DNA of 64,000 bases from Viridibacterium silvisoli (lineage in GTDB: Bacteria; Pseudomonadota; Gammaproteobacteria; Burkholderiales; Rhodocyclaceae), in assembly GCF_036017035.1 (NCBI RefSeq), contig NZ_JAYXHS010000002.1, forward strand, positions 496,001 to 560,000. The letters are read 5' to 3'. Below are positions 53,594 to 63,005 of the stretch, one piece after another; the first letter of the stretch is position 1; the number at the start of each line of letters is the position of its first letter. The position numbers and the translations under genes are program-made. The notes below the pieces were generated by a model. The model worked only from the letters and a program-made list of their open reading frames with translations. It did no database searches and was not told the origin of the DNA.

Positions 53594-55711
53594 ATGAACC
53601 CTGAAATGAAAGAAGACGCATTTTCTACACAGGAGCAGTTACGTATCCTGCTCGTCGAGGACTCAGCTCTGGATGCCGAGCTCGTCTCCTACGAGTTGTC
53701 GCGTCACAAGCTGCAGTTCGTCACGCGGCGGGTGTGGAGCGAAGCCGACCTGGTCATGACGCTGGCCGAGTTCGAGCCCAATATCATCCTGTCCGACTAT
53801 TCCATGCCCAGCATGAACGGCCTGCGTTCGCTGGAGATAGCCCACGAACTGGCAAGTGATGTGCCCTTCATTTTCGTCTCCGGCACCATCGGCGAGGAGC
53901 GGGCCATCGAAGCGCTGAGAAATGGCGCGACCGACTACGTATTGAAGACCAATCTCGGCCGGCTCGGGCCCGCCGTGCGCCGCGCGCTGCGCGAGACGGC
54001 TGACCGGGATGCCCGCCACGCACTTGAAGTAGCCCGCCAGCAGCTCGCAACCATTCTCGAGGCAACGCCGGACTTCGTCTCCATCTGCGATGTGGACATG
54101 ACGATGAAGTACATCAACGCAGGCGGCCAGAAAGTGCTCGATCTGCAGGTGTTGCCGCCGCATGGTCTGAATGCAAGCGAGTACCTGCCGGCAGCAACGC
54201 GCGAGTTGCTGATGCGCGAAGCCATGCCGCACGCCATGCAGTTCGGTACCTGGCGCGGCGAGACCGAGTTGATGAACCTGCATGGCGAGTACATTCCGGT
54301 GTCGCTGGTGCTGATCGCGCATCCGAATCCGGATGGCTCGATCGAGTTTCTGTCGACGATTGCGCGAGATGTGCGTGACCGCAAGGAATACGAATCGCGC
54401 ATCCGCTACCTCGCCAACTACGACGCCTTGACGGGGCTACCGAATCGCAGCCTGTTGCTCGATCGCACCGTGCAGGCCATCCATCATGGCCAGCGCAGTG
54501 GTCAGCAGCTGGCGCTGCTGGCAGTCGACCTCGATCGTTTCACCCTCATCAATGAGAGTTTTGGTCAGGCCACCGGCGACCAGGTGTTGCGCGAGGTGGC
54601 CAGTCGCATACAGCAGCATGTGGGTCAGGAAGACACCGTGGCGCGGGTCTCCGCCGATACCTTCGTCGTGTTGCTGACGGATGCGGCCCGTTCTGACGAT
54701 GTGTTATTGCTGGCCAACGAGCTCATCGAGGCCATCGGCCTGCCGTTGCAGCTGAAAGATCGCGAACTGCAGATTGGCGCCACGGCGGGTATTTCGCTGT
54801 TCCCGCGCGATGGCGAAGACATGGAGACCCTGCTGCGCAATGCCAACTCCGCGCTACATCGGGCCAAGACCCAACGCGGCGGCGGTGCCCAGTTCTACAA
54901 CACACAGATGACCGATGAGGCCATCAATCGCATCGAGGCCGAAGCCAACGTGCGTCAGGCCCTGCGTCGCAACGAGCTGGTGCTGTTCTTCCAGCCGCAG
55001 TTCGAGGTCGGTTCGCGGCGCGTCACGGGTGTCGAGGCCTTGTTGCGCTGGGTGCATCCGGGGCGCGGCATCGTGCCGCCTGTGCAGCTGATTCCGATCG
55101 CAGAGGAGATCGGCTTGATGCCGCTGGTCGGCGACTGGGTCCTGGAAACAGCCTGCAAGCAGGCTGTGGCGTGGGACAAGCTGGGCTACGCGCCGATCCG
55201 TATGAGTGTCAATGTGTCGGTCAGCCAGCTGCATGCCGGCAATCTCGTTGATCGCGTGAAATGGATTCTCAAGACAACGGGCCTGCCGCCATCCCGACTG
55301 GAGCTCGAGATCACCGAAAGCGGGCTGATGCAGAACGTGGCCGAGAGCACCCTGGTGCTCGAACAGCTGAAGGCGCTCGGCCTGTTCATCGCCATTGACG
55401 ATTTCGGCACTGGCTATTCCAGCCTCAGCTACTTGTCGCGCCTGCCCATCGACCGGCTCAAGATCGACCAGTCCTTCATCGCGCGCATGGTTTCGGACAA
55501 GCATGATCGTGAGATCGTGCAGGCCGTGCTCTCCCTCGCGCACGTGCTGGAACTGGACGTGATTGCCGAGGGCGTGGAAACCGAAGAGCAACTGTCGTTT
55601 CTGAAGGCCAATGGTTGCCCGCAGGCACAGGGGTACCTCATGTCACGTCCGCTCGCGGCCGAAAAGCTGGCCGCCTTCTTCGACAAGCGGCCGCAGCCTC
55701 TCGAAGGCTGA
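53594..55711 (+). CDS. Receiver-PAS-GGDEF-EAL protein, likely c-di-GMP phosphodiesterase
   Basis: A 705-residue cytoplasmic protein. The N-terminal receiver (LLVEDSALDAEL, phosphoacceptor in IILSDYSMPSMNG) leads to a PAS domain (about 145-265), a GGDEF domain and an EAL domain. The GGDEF motif is replaced by SADTF (residues 353-357), so cyclase activity is unlikely. The EAL motif (481-483, in VEALLRW), ELEITESGLM, DDFGTGYSSLSYL, KIDQSFI and AEGVETEEQ are all intact. It is thus predicted to hydrolyse c-di-GMP. Start at 53594 has GGGAAA upstream; a GTG seven codons earlier is possible. It follows the regulator by 54 bases. Confidence 0.92.
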   Translation: MNPEMKEDAFSTQEQLRILLVEDSALDAELVSYELSRHKLQFVTRRVWSEADLVMTLAEFEPNIILSDYSMPSMNGLRSLEIAHELASDVPFIFVSGTIGEERAIEALRNGATDYVLKTNLGRLGPAVRRALRETADRDARHALEVARQQLATILEATPDFVSICDVDMTMKYINAGGQKVLDLQVLPPHGLNASEYLPAATRELLMREAMPHAMQFGTWRGETELMNLHGEYIPVSLVLIAHPNPDGSIEFLSTIARDVRDRKEYESRIRYLANYDALTGLPNRSLLLDRTVQAIHHGQRSGQQLALLAVDLDRFTLINESFGQATGDQVLREVASRIQQHVGQEDTVARVSADTFVVLLTDAARSDDVLLLANELIEAIGLPLQLKDRELQIGATAGISLFPRDGEDMETLLRNANSALHRAKTQRGGGAQFYNTQMTDEAINRIEAEANVRQALRRNELVLFFQPQFEVGSRRVTGVEALLRWVHPGRGIVPPVQLIPIAEEIGLMPLVGDWVLETACKQAVAWDKLGYAPIRMSVNVSVSQLHAGNLVDRVKWILKTTGLPPSRLELEITESGLMQNVAESTLVLEQLKALGLFIAIDDFGTGYSSLSYLSRLPIDRLKIDQSFIARMVSDKHDREIVQAVLSLAHVLELDVIAEGVETEEQLSFLKANGCPQAQGYLMSRPLAAEKLAAFFDKRPQPLEG

Positions 55712-55964
55712 AAACCGGCCACGAGACGCCGGGGCTTACCCGTGAAAGCGTGGTTGCGCTGCCCCGCCGGGCAGCGGCGGTTCGAGCTGAGCGTACTCTG
55801 GGGCAGAATCAGGGGCTAAACCTTTGTGGCATTCGGGTCGATAAGGCACAGTAAGCCCTGAGGGGCGTCGCAGATTCCGGGGGGAGTTTGCGATCTGGTT
55901 GCCTGCCGAGCCTTCCAGTTTTGACTTGCCCGCCGACAAACTCGTTGCCGACTGAGCTTTGCCC

Positions 55965-58913
55965 ATGAATTTCATCCTGCGCCCTGTCGAGGCTCTGCTG
56001 CAAAGACTCAGTCTTGAACGCAAGGTGCTGGTCTTGCTCGGGTTCAGCATGGGACTGGTCATGCTGGTGTCCGCAGTCCTCATGGCCTGGGGAGTACTTG
56101 TCTATTACGAGCTGTCGGTCAGCCGTAGCTTCGACAACGTGCAGGCCGAGCTGGGCACGGCGCTCAAGCGGCAGGTAGCGCAAAGTCAGCGCATCGTCAG
56201 CGAGCTGGCGGCTGACTCCACGCTGGCATTGCGCCTCGATTCCATCACCGCGCTGTACGGCCGCCGTGACATCAACGCTGCAGACTTCATCGCCGACCAA
56301 CAGGCCATTGTCCTGCGTCTGGCGCACGTCGGTTTCACCCTCAAGGCGCTGGTCGTTGCCTATGATCGCGACGGCGAGCCGCTCGGCTATTTCGACAGCC
56401 GTGGCGAGCATTTCGCGATGGGGCGTTTCACCTCGCCCTTGTTTGGCCAGATCACCACGGGTGGTGCCGAGCCTTTGCCAACCAATGCAGGGGCTGGCCC
56501 GCTGCGGCCCGTGCTGCGTTCGGAGCTGGCCTTGCCGGCTTACGACCGTGGTCTGCTGTGGCGCATGGTTGACGGCGAGCTGACGCAGGCAGCCGTGGCA
56601 CCCGTGGTCGCCCAGTTCGACGACAAGCGACGCCAGGTCGGGTACGTCGGCATTTTCGTCACCAAGGTCAGCGAAGACATCAAGGAGGCCGCGGCGCGCG
56701 AAGGTTTCGAAACCCTGTGGCTGTTGCCGGGCAACCGCCGCCTCGGTGACGTGACGCAAATACCCGAAGATGAGGTGCTGCGCGAAGCGCCCGATCTGGC
56801 CACGCAGGTCTACACGAATCATCCCGTGACGACGGCAGCTTCCCTGGGTCGCTTCGGCAACTGGCGGAACTACGGCCGTGCCTTTGCCTTGTCGTTCGTG
56901 CCCGAGTTTTCCGGGGGCAGGGGACGGCTGATCCTGTTGCATGACAAAGCCACCATGCGCTTGCGCGCCTTGCTGGTGTTTCTCGCCGCCTTGTTTGTCC
57001 CCTTGCTGGCCTGCGCGCTGGCTGCCGTGCCCTGCCTGCGCCTGGCGCGCCGCTATATCGTCAAGCCTGTCGTGGAGTTGGCTGGCGAGATCGATGCCGT
57101 CAAGGATGGGCGCTACGTGCGTAACGAGGCTGAAAAGCCGATGCTGCCCGAGAATGATGAAGTGGTGCACGTGCATCGCGTACTGGGTGAGCTGGCTGAC
57201 GAACTTGGCCGGCGCGAGCGTGAGTCATGGATCTGGACCTCGGTGTTCCGCAAGACACGCGAAGCGATTTTCGTGACAGATCTCGAAGGCAACGTGGTTT
57301 ACGTGAACCAGGCTTTCACCGATGTCTCCGGCACGACGGAAGAGGAAGCCGTCGACCGGCCTGCCAGCTTCCTGCGCACCGGTCTGCATGACGAAGCTTT
57401 CTACGAAGAGATGTGGCAGGCCCTGCGCGTGCATGGCCATTGGGCGGGAGAAGTGTGGGACCAGCGTCGCGATGGCACGGCGTATCCGCAATGGCTTTCC
57501 ATGAGCCCCGTCACCAATCGCGATGGTGCCATCACCAATTACGCGGGCATCTTCAGCGACATCTCCGAGCGCAAGGCGCAGGAGGAGCGCATCAGCTACA
57601 TGGCGCACCATGACACGCTGACCGGCCTGCCGAACCGGGCCATGTTGATGGAACGCCTGCGGGTGGCCTTGCTGCATGCCGAGCGTGAGGGCCATCAGGT
57701 CGCTGTGCTGTTCATCGACCTCGACCGCTTCAAGATCATCAACGACACGCTCGGGCACTCGGTCGGCGATGGTTTGCTGCAAACGGTGGCCGAGCGCCTC
57801 AAGCGTGCCGTGCGCGCATCCGATACCGTCTCTCGTCTCGGAGGCGATGAGTTCATCGTCATGCTCTACAAGGTGCGTTCGATACAGGACGCCGAGCGGG
57901 TTGCCGAACATATCCTGGGCGTGCTCGCGCCGACGGCCCGTGTCGAGGGCCATGAGCTGGCCATCACCCCGTCGATCGGCATTGCGGCCTATCCAGAGAA
58001 TGGTGTCGACGCCGATGAGCTGATCCGCAATGCGGACGTTGCCATGTATCACGCCAAGGCACAGGGCCGGAACAACTACCAGCTGTTTGAACCCTCTCTG
58101 TCGGAGACTGCGGTCGAGAGCCTGTCGCTCGAGCACGCATTGCGCTGCGCTGCGGATCGCGACGAATTCACGCTCTACTATCAACCGCAGATCGAGGTCG
58201 CCACGCGCAAACTCGTCGGCGTCGAGGCGCTGATCCGTTGGGAGAGCGAAGAGTTCGGCGTTGTGCCGCCCGGAAAATTCATCCGCATCGCCGAAGAGTG
58301 CGGCCTGATCCTGCAGATCGGCGACTGGGTGCTGCGCGAGTCCTGCCGCCAGCGTGCCGAGTGGAATGCGGATGGCATCGGTTCGTTCCCGGTGGCGGTC
58401 AACGTGTCGGCGCTGCAGTTCCGCCAACCCGAGTTCGTACGGCGCGTCGAAGAAGCGATGCAGCTTTATGGCATCAAGGCTGAGCAGCTCGAACTTGAGC
58501 TCACCGAGAGCATCGTCATGCACGAGTCCGGCGTCACGGCCGCGGCGCTGGAGAAGCTCAAGACCATGGGCATATCGCTGGCGATCGATGACTTCGGCAC
58601 GGGCTACTCCAGCCTCGGCTACCTCAAGCACCTGCCGATCCAGAAGCTCAAGGTCGACGGCTCTTTCATCCGTGGTATCGAAACCGACAAGGCCGACCGC
58701 GCCATCGTCGAAGCCATCGTGTCCCTCGGCCGTGCGCTGAACCTGACGCTGGTGGCAGAAGGGGTCGAGCAGCGCAGTACGATTACGCTTCTTGGCAAGC
58801 TCGGCTGCCACGTTGCGCAGGGCTATCTGTATTGCCGCCCGCTGCCGCCCGAAGATTTCGTTGCCTGGTACCGCGAATTCTGCGGCGAAGGCAAACGCTT
58901 ATCGGTGGCCTGA
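55965..58913 (+). CDS. Membrane PAS-GGDEF-EAL protein with periplasmic sensor
   Basis: A 982-residue bifunctional c-di-GMP enzyme candidate. One membrane helix is near residues 24-48, a periplasmic sensor of about 275 residues follows, and a second helix lies near 328-352 with a HAMP-like linker. Then come a PAS domain (about 425-545), a GGDEF domain with GGDEF intact (626-630) and an I-site RASD five residues before it (617-620), and an EAL domain (EAL 754-756 in VEALIRW, DDFGTGYSSLGYL, KVDGSFI, AEGVEQ). Both activities could function. ATG 55965 was chosen over the TTG two codons earlier. Confidence 0.93.
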   Translation: MNFILRPVEALLQRLSLERKVLVLLGFSMGLVMLVSAVLMAWGVLVYYELSVSRSFDNVQAELGTALKRQVAQSQRIVSELAADSTLALRLDSITALYGRRDINAADFIADQQAIVLRLAHVGFTLKALVVAYDRDGEPLGYFDSRGEHFAMGRFTSPLFGQITTGGAEPLPTNAGAGPLRPVLRSELALPAYDRGLLWRMVDGELTQAAVAPVVAQFDDKRRQVGYVGIFVTKVSEDIKEAAAREGFETLWLLPGNRRLGDVTQIPEDEVLREAPDLATQVYTNHPVTTAASLGRFGNWRNYGRAFALSFVPEFSGGRGRLILLHDKATMRLRALLVFLAALFVPLLACALAAVPCLRLARRYIVKPVVELAGEIDAVKDGRYVRNEAEKPMLPENDEVVHVHRVLGELADELGRRERESWIWTSVFRKTREAIFVTDLEGNVVYVNQAFTDVSGTTEEEAVDRPASFLRTGLHDEAFYEEMWQALRVHGHWAGEVWDQRRDGTAYPQWLSMSPVTNRDGAITNYAGIFSDISERKAQEERISYMAHHDTLTGLPNRAMLMERLRVALLHAEREGHQVAVLFIDLDRFKIINDTLGHSVGDGLLQTVAERLKRAVRASDTVSRLGGDEFIVMLYKVRSIQDAERVAEHILGVLAPTARVEGHELAITPSIGIAAYPENGVDADELIRNADVAMYHAKAQGRNNYQLFEPSLSETAVESLSLEHALRCAADRDEFTLYYQPQIEVATRKLVGVEALIRWESEEFGVVPPGKFIRIAEECGLILQIGDWVLRESCRQRAEWNADGIGSFPVAVNVSALQFRQPEFVRRVEEAMQLYGIKAEQLELELTESIVMHESGVTAAALEKLKTMGISLAIDDFGTGYSSLGYLKHLPIQKLKVDGSFIRGIETDKADRAIVEAIVSLGRALNLTLVAEGVEQRSTITLLGKLGCHVAQGYLYCRPLPPEDFVAWYREFCGEGKRLSVA

Positions 58914-58925
58914 GTTCCATATCGC

Positions 58926-59708
58926 ATGCGGAGCGTCCGCTTGTGGCGAAGTGCCTGGTGTGCGCTGTCATTGTTGACGCTGGCCTCTTCCGCTTCCCAC
59001 GCAGAGACCGTCAGTGTGGTGAGTCCGGATTACTGGTGCCCCTATAGCTGCAAGGCAGGTAGCCCGCGCGAGGGTTATATCGTGGATGTGCTGCGCCAGA
59101 TTCTTGAACGGCACGGTCACGTTCTCAGGTACGAGAACGAGAACTATGCGCGGGCGTTGCAGGAAGCCCGGCAGGGACGCTACACGCTGATCACCACGGT
59201 GTATCCCGAGGAGGCGCCGGGCTTTTCTTTCACGCACGAACCGATTGCCAGGGCGAGCTACTGCTTCTATACGCGCGTCGGCAATCCCTGGCGCTATACG
59301 GGCCCTGCGTCACTGGAACACGTCCGCATCGGCGTCATCAAGGGCTACAGCTACGGACCGCAGCTGAACAAACTCATTCAAGGCAAGCCTGACAGCTTCG
59401 ACCTGCAGACAGGGGACGCGCTCACTTCGCGCCTCGCTGCCATGGTTTTCATGTCACGACTGGATGGCTTCATTGAAGACGACAATGTGGTGCGCCATCT
59501 GCTTGCGACACAGCCCCAGATCCAGCTCAAGGAGTCGGGGTGCTTTGCGCAGGATTTCACCTACGTGGCGGTGTCTCCCAGATTTGGCAACTCACGCGAA
59601 CTGGCTGAGTTGATTGACAAGGAGCTTCGCTCCCTGCGCAAGAGCGGGCAACTCAAGGAGATCCTGTCGCGCTATGGATTGACGGACTGGGCGCCGCCGC
59701 GGCGTTGA
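58926..59708 (+). CDS. Periplasmic type-2 solute-binding protein
   Basis: A 260-residue secreted protein: signal peptide (residues 1-26, ending SSASHA), then an amino-acid-binding-type fold (EGYIVDVLRQILERHGHVLRYENENYARALQEARQGR, later GVIKGYSYGPQLNKL). It lies 12 bases after the GGDEF-EAL gene, presumably in the same operon. No transporter genes are near. It may supply a ligand signal to the sensor of the preceding protein; this rests on position only. Confidence 0.82.
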   Translation: MRSVRLWRSAWCALSLLTLASSASHAETVSVVSPDYWCPYSCKAGSPREGYIVDVLRQILERHGHVLRYENENYARALQEARQGRYTLITTVYPEEAPGFSFTHEPIARASYCFYTRVGNPWRYTGPASLEHVRIGVIKGYSYGPQLNKLIQGKPDSFDLQTGDALTSRLAAMVFMSRLDGFIEDDNVVRHLLATQPQIQLKESGCFAQDFTYVAVSPRFGNSRELAELIDKELRSLRKSGQLKEILSRYGLTDWAPPRR

Positions 59709-59806
59709 TTGCCCACAGACGCGTCGTCTGACGGTCTTGCTCCTGTGCTGCCCGGGATGGCCAGGCCGGATGCAGTAAGATGCCCGCTTGGCATAGGAGA
59801 TTGCGC

Positions 59807-60523
59807 ATGACCCGAGTTCCCTTCTTTCTTGGCACCCTGATACTGACTTGCCTGAGCGGACAGGTCAGCGCCCAGGACGCCTGTACGCCTCGCTCACTCG
59901 GTTTCGGCGCAGGCGGCGCCAGCTGGGAGCATCGCCCGTTGTCCAAAATGAAGAAGGATACGCGCTACGGCGTAGTGGAAGAGGGCGGGAGCAGCATCCT
60001 GCACGCCGAGGCAGAGGGTTCGGCTTCGTTCGACGCGACAGCCTTCAAGCCCGCTATCCCCGCGCAGCCTGTGTTGGCCTGGCGCTGGCGCACGAGCGGG
60101 CCGATCCCCGGCGCCGACAACCGGGACAAGAGCAAGGAAGACTCGCCGCTTCGTGTCATCGTCGCCTTTGATGGCGACATCGAGACCTTGCCGGCCGTTG
60201 AGAAGCGTCGTTTCAGTCGCGCGAAGACTTTTCTCGGCAAAGACCTGCCTTATGCCGTGCTCATGTACACCTGGAGTGACAAGGTGCCCACCGGCAGCTT
60301 GATTCCTTCTGCTCACACCAGTCAGGTCAAGATGATTGCGATTGCGCCGGATACCGTGGGTGCCTGGCAGAGCGTGAGTCGCAATGTGATCGAGGATTAC
60401 AAACGCGCCTGGGGCAAGGCGCCCGGCAAGCTACTTGGCGTTGCCGTCATGACCGACACGGACAACACCGGCGCCAAGGCTGCGGGCGACTACGCCGATC
60501 TGCGTCTGGCGTGTTCGCCCTGA
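59807..60523 (+). CDS. Secreted DUF3047-like protein
   Basis: A 238-residue protein. The signal peptide (RVPFFLGTLILTCLSGQVSA) is followed by a domain with PVLAWRWRTSGPIPGADNRDKSKEDSPLRVIVAFDGD, and a Trp-Ser region and AVMTDTDNTGAKAAGDYADLRL near the C-terminus. These match DUF3047 as remembered. Function is unknown; a carbohydrate-binding-like jelly roll is possible. AGGAGA precedes ATG 59807. It stands alone, about 100 bases after the signalling island. Confidence 0.78.
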   Translation: MTRVPFFLGTLILTCLSGQVSAQDACTPRSLGFGAGGASWEHRPLSKMKKDTRYGVVEEGGSSILHAEAEGSASFDATAFKPAIPAQPVLAWRWRTSGPIPGADNRDKSKEDSPLRVIVAFDGDIETLPAVEKRRFSRAKTFLGKDLPYAVLMYTWSDKVPTGSLIPSAHTSQVKMIAIAPDTVGAWQSVSRNVIEDYKRAWGKAPGKLLGVAVMTDTDNTGAKAAGDYADLRLACSP

Positions 60524-60540
60524 CCTGAAGACAGGCGTGT

Positions 60541-60891
60541 TCAACGCCCCATGCGACGGTTGTAGGCGCTAAGCCAGCGATCATTCAGCGTCGGGTTGAT
60601 TTCACGCGAGTCGGGTGCGTTGAAGCTCACCTGCAAGCTGCCATCGTTTTGCCGTAGCAGCAGAATCACGACCGATGCACCAGCCTTGCTGCCAGTGATG
60701 CGGCCAGAGGCCTGATCTGCAGAGCTGATCTGCACGCCTGCATCGGCAGCCGCGCCCAGAGCAGCGTCCCACGAGCGGTCAAAACTCGCTGGGACCATTG
60801 TCGTCGTATACGGCGCAGGGTAGGGATAGACGCAGGCGGCGAGCGACGTGCACAGGCAGAGACTTGCAATCAGGCGAAATTGGCGTGTCAT
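60541..60891 (-). CDS. Small lipoprotein of unknown function
   Basis: A 116-residue protein with a lipoprotein signal ending in LAAC (Cys20), followed by VYPYPAPYTTTMVPASFDRSWDAALGAAADAGVQISSADQASGRITGSKAG. The block SFDRSWDAALGAAADAGVQI, then a Gly-rich strand, recalls small envelope proteins of proteobacteria annotated only as hypothetical. ATG 60891 with GGAA upstream was chosen; a longer frame to 60972 has no signal. It is convergent with the DUF3047 gene, 17 bases apart. I cannot assign a role. Confidence 0.72.
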   Translation of the reverse strand: MTRQFRLIASLCLCTSLAACVYPYPAPYTTTMVPASFDRSWDAALGAAADAGVQISSADQASGRITGSKAGASVVILLLRQNDGSLQVSFNAPDSREINPTLNDRWLSAYNRRMGR

Positions 60892-61092
60892 GTCGAATTT
60901 CCATTGGTTCCGATGGGGCTCATGGTAGCGCAGGGTTTCGGGGGCTACCAGCCACTTTGCATGATCGGCCATGCGTTGGTGGCGGGCCGAATTTCTTCAT
61001 GAACGTCCGCTGGATCTGGCCGGCGGTATGCAGTTTGTCCCGAGGTGCCGGATGAATGCAGTGAGCGACCTCCCGGTATTCGCCTGCCGTGT

Positions 61093-61710
61093 TTATTGAA
61101 CCCGGCCGCTGACGATCGTGACCGCATCGGTATTGGTGACCTGACCGTTGAAGTTCTTCGATTCCACGAAGTACTTGAGGACTACGCCGGAGCCCGTCAC
61201 CGTCGTGCCATTGCTGTTGACGAAGTGGCGTTCTGCTGCGATGCCCGTGCGGAGTGCCGTGATGGCCAGCTTCGGAACCTGTCCGTTCGAGAGGGTATTT
61301 GTGATGCGCTTGAGTTCCTGGGTAGGCATCAGCGCCGGGGAGGGCGGAAGGTTCGGGTCGGAGGGGATGTAATACACCGTGCGATTGACTTTGAGGACCA
61401 GCTCCTTGATGCCGCTCTCGTTGTCCGAGGCGGAGGCGGTGATATCCAGTTCGGAGGCGGTGGAGACGGTTGCGACCACGTTCTGCGGCCTGCCGGGTAC
61501 CTGGCCGGTGGCCTCGCGACTTTCCTGCAGGTGGGTGCTCGATACGCCGGATTGGTCGACGGTAGTAAGCGATGTGTCGACCTTCACACTCGCCACGGGT
61601 GGTGTGGTGTCAGTCGTGCTGCCGGGATCAAAGGGGACGGTGGACGAGGGGCAGCCTTGCAAGCCAAGCGTCAATGCGCCCAGGGCGAGATATTTTGACT
61701 GTGGGTTCAT
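61093..61710 (-). CDS. Lipoprotein of unknown function
   Basis: A 205-residue protein with a lipoprotein signal ending in LQGC (Cys20), followed by a low-complexity Thr/Pro/Ser stretch (TTDTTPPVASVKVDTSL) and a beta-rich region with repeated SGxxELxxxV-like segments. I do not recognise the family. It has no neighbours on the same strand in an obvious operon. The composition suggests a surface-exposed or periplasmic protein. Confidence 0.7.
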   Translation of the reverse strand: MNPQSKYLALGALTLGLQGCPSSTVPFDPGSTTDTTPPVASVKVDTSLTTVDQSGVSSTHLQESREATGQVPGRPQNVVATVSTASELDITASASDNESGIKELVLKVNRTVYYIPSDPNLPPSPALMPTQELKRITNTLSNGQVPKLAITALRTGIAAERHFVNSNGTTVTGSGVVLKYFVESKNFNGQVTNTDAVTIVSGRVQ

Positions 61711-62009
61711 GACAGATCCTTTCCTTGCAAGCGGGGGGCTCCGTAAAGGAATCTAGTTGTGCGCCTGCGCGGCATGCCGTGTCTTGCCCGGACGTACAGC
61801 ACCGGATGCGGCCTTCGGGCTGGCTAGCGTGCATTTCCGGCAATTTCCTGCATGCCATAGCCCGCCGTCGCTGCTGCGCCTTGCCGCTGTGATGTTGTTT
61901 ATCGTTCGGTTGATGCCCAAGCCCGGGCCAAATCCTCTACGCTGTCGGCCGGGCGACGCTTCGCTGTGCGATCGCTTGCATCCAGCTTTACCTTCATCAA
62001 GAAAATCTC

Positions 62010-62978
62010 ATGTCACGCCCAAGTTACCTTCCGGACAATTTCACTCTCGCGCTCGTCACGACTGTCCTCATCGCTTCGCTGCTACCTTGCAAAGGGGAGG
62101 CGGCGCATGTGTTCAACATCGTCACCAATGTCGCGATCGGCCTGTTGTTCTTCCTGCACGGCGCCAAGCTGTCTCGCGAAGCGGTGATTGCCGGTGCGAC
62201 GCACTGGCGGCTGCATCTGGTGGTGATGCTGAGCACGTTCGCGCTGTTTCCCCTGCTGGGGCTGGCCCTCAAGCCTGTGCTCGCCCCCTTGGTGACGCCC
62301 GAGCTCTATACCGGCATCCTGTTCCTGTGCGCGTTGCCTTCGACCGTGCAGTCATCGATTGCCTTTGTTGCCATCGCGCGTGGCAACGTGCCTGCCGCCG
62401 TGTGCAGTGCTTCCGCATCGAGCCTGCTCGGCATTTTCGTGACGCCCTTGCTGGTGGGGGTTTTGCTGGCAACGCATCACGATGCGGAGACGAATGCCTG
62501 GAAGAGCATTGCCGATATCTGCCTGCAGTTGCTGGTGCCCTTCATCGCGGGGCAGATCGCCCGCAAGTGGATCGGAGCCTGGGTAGATCGCAACAAGGGC
62601 ATGCTCAAGTATGTCGATCAAGGCTCCATCCTGCTGGTGGTCTACACCGCGTTCAGCGAGGCGGTTAACCAGGGGTTGTGGCAACAGATGCCTTTGCCTG
62701 CCCTGGGCGGCCTGATCGTCGTCAGCCTAGTATTGCTGGCCATTGCTTTGGGAGTGACGCGCTTCGCCGCCAGGCGTCTCGGCTTCAGCAAGGAAGACGA
62801 GATCACCATTGTGTTCTGCGGCTCGAAGAAGAGCCTGGCCACCGGCGTGCCGATGGCCAAAGTCCTGTTCCCCGTGCATGCGGTGGGCGCTATCGTCTTA
62901 CCGCTGATGCTGTTCCATCAGATACAGCTGATGGTCTGCGCGGTGCTGGCGCAGCGCTATGCGAAGCGTACGGACTGA
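62010..62978 (+). CDS. Bile acid:sodium symporter family transporter (YfeH-like)
   Basis: A 322-residue inner-membrane protein with about ten hydrophobic segments. LFFLHGAKLSREA, LCALPSTVQSSIAFVAIARGNVPAAVCSASASSLLGIFVTP and ITIVFCGSKKSLATGVPMA are the paired signature motifs of the SBF-like (YfeH) subfamily of the BASS superfamily. The substrate is unknown; bile acid transport is only a family name. The ATG at 62010 has a weak ribosome-binding site. The 299-base region between it and the divergent lipoprotein has no evident gene. Confidence 0.92.
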   Translation: MSRPSYLPDNFTLALVTTVLIASLLPCKGEAAHVFNIVTNVAIGLLFFLHGAKLSREAVIAGATHWRLHLVVMLSTFALFPLLGLALKPVLAPLVTPELYTGILFLCALPSTVQSSIAFVAIARGNVPAAVCSASASSLLGIFVTPLLVGVLLATHHDAETNAWKSIADICLQLLVPFIAGQIARKWIGAWVDRNKGMLKYVDQGSILLVVYTAFSEAVNQGLWQQMPLPALGGLIVVSLVLLAIALGVTRFAARRLGFSKEDEITIVFCGSKKSLATGVPMAKVLFPVHAVGAIVLPLMLFHQIQLMVCAVLAQRYAKRTD

Positions 62979-63005
62979 TGGATTCCGTCGGCCGAATTGA
63001 CGGGG

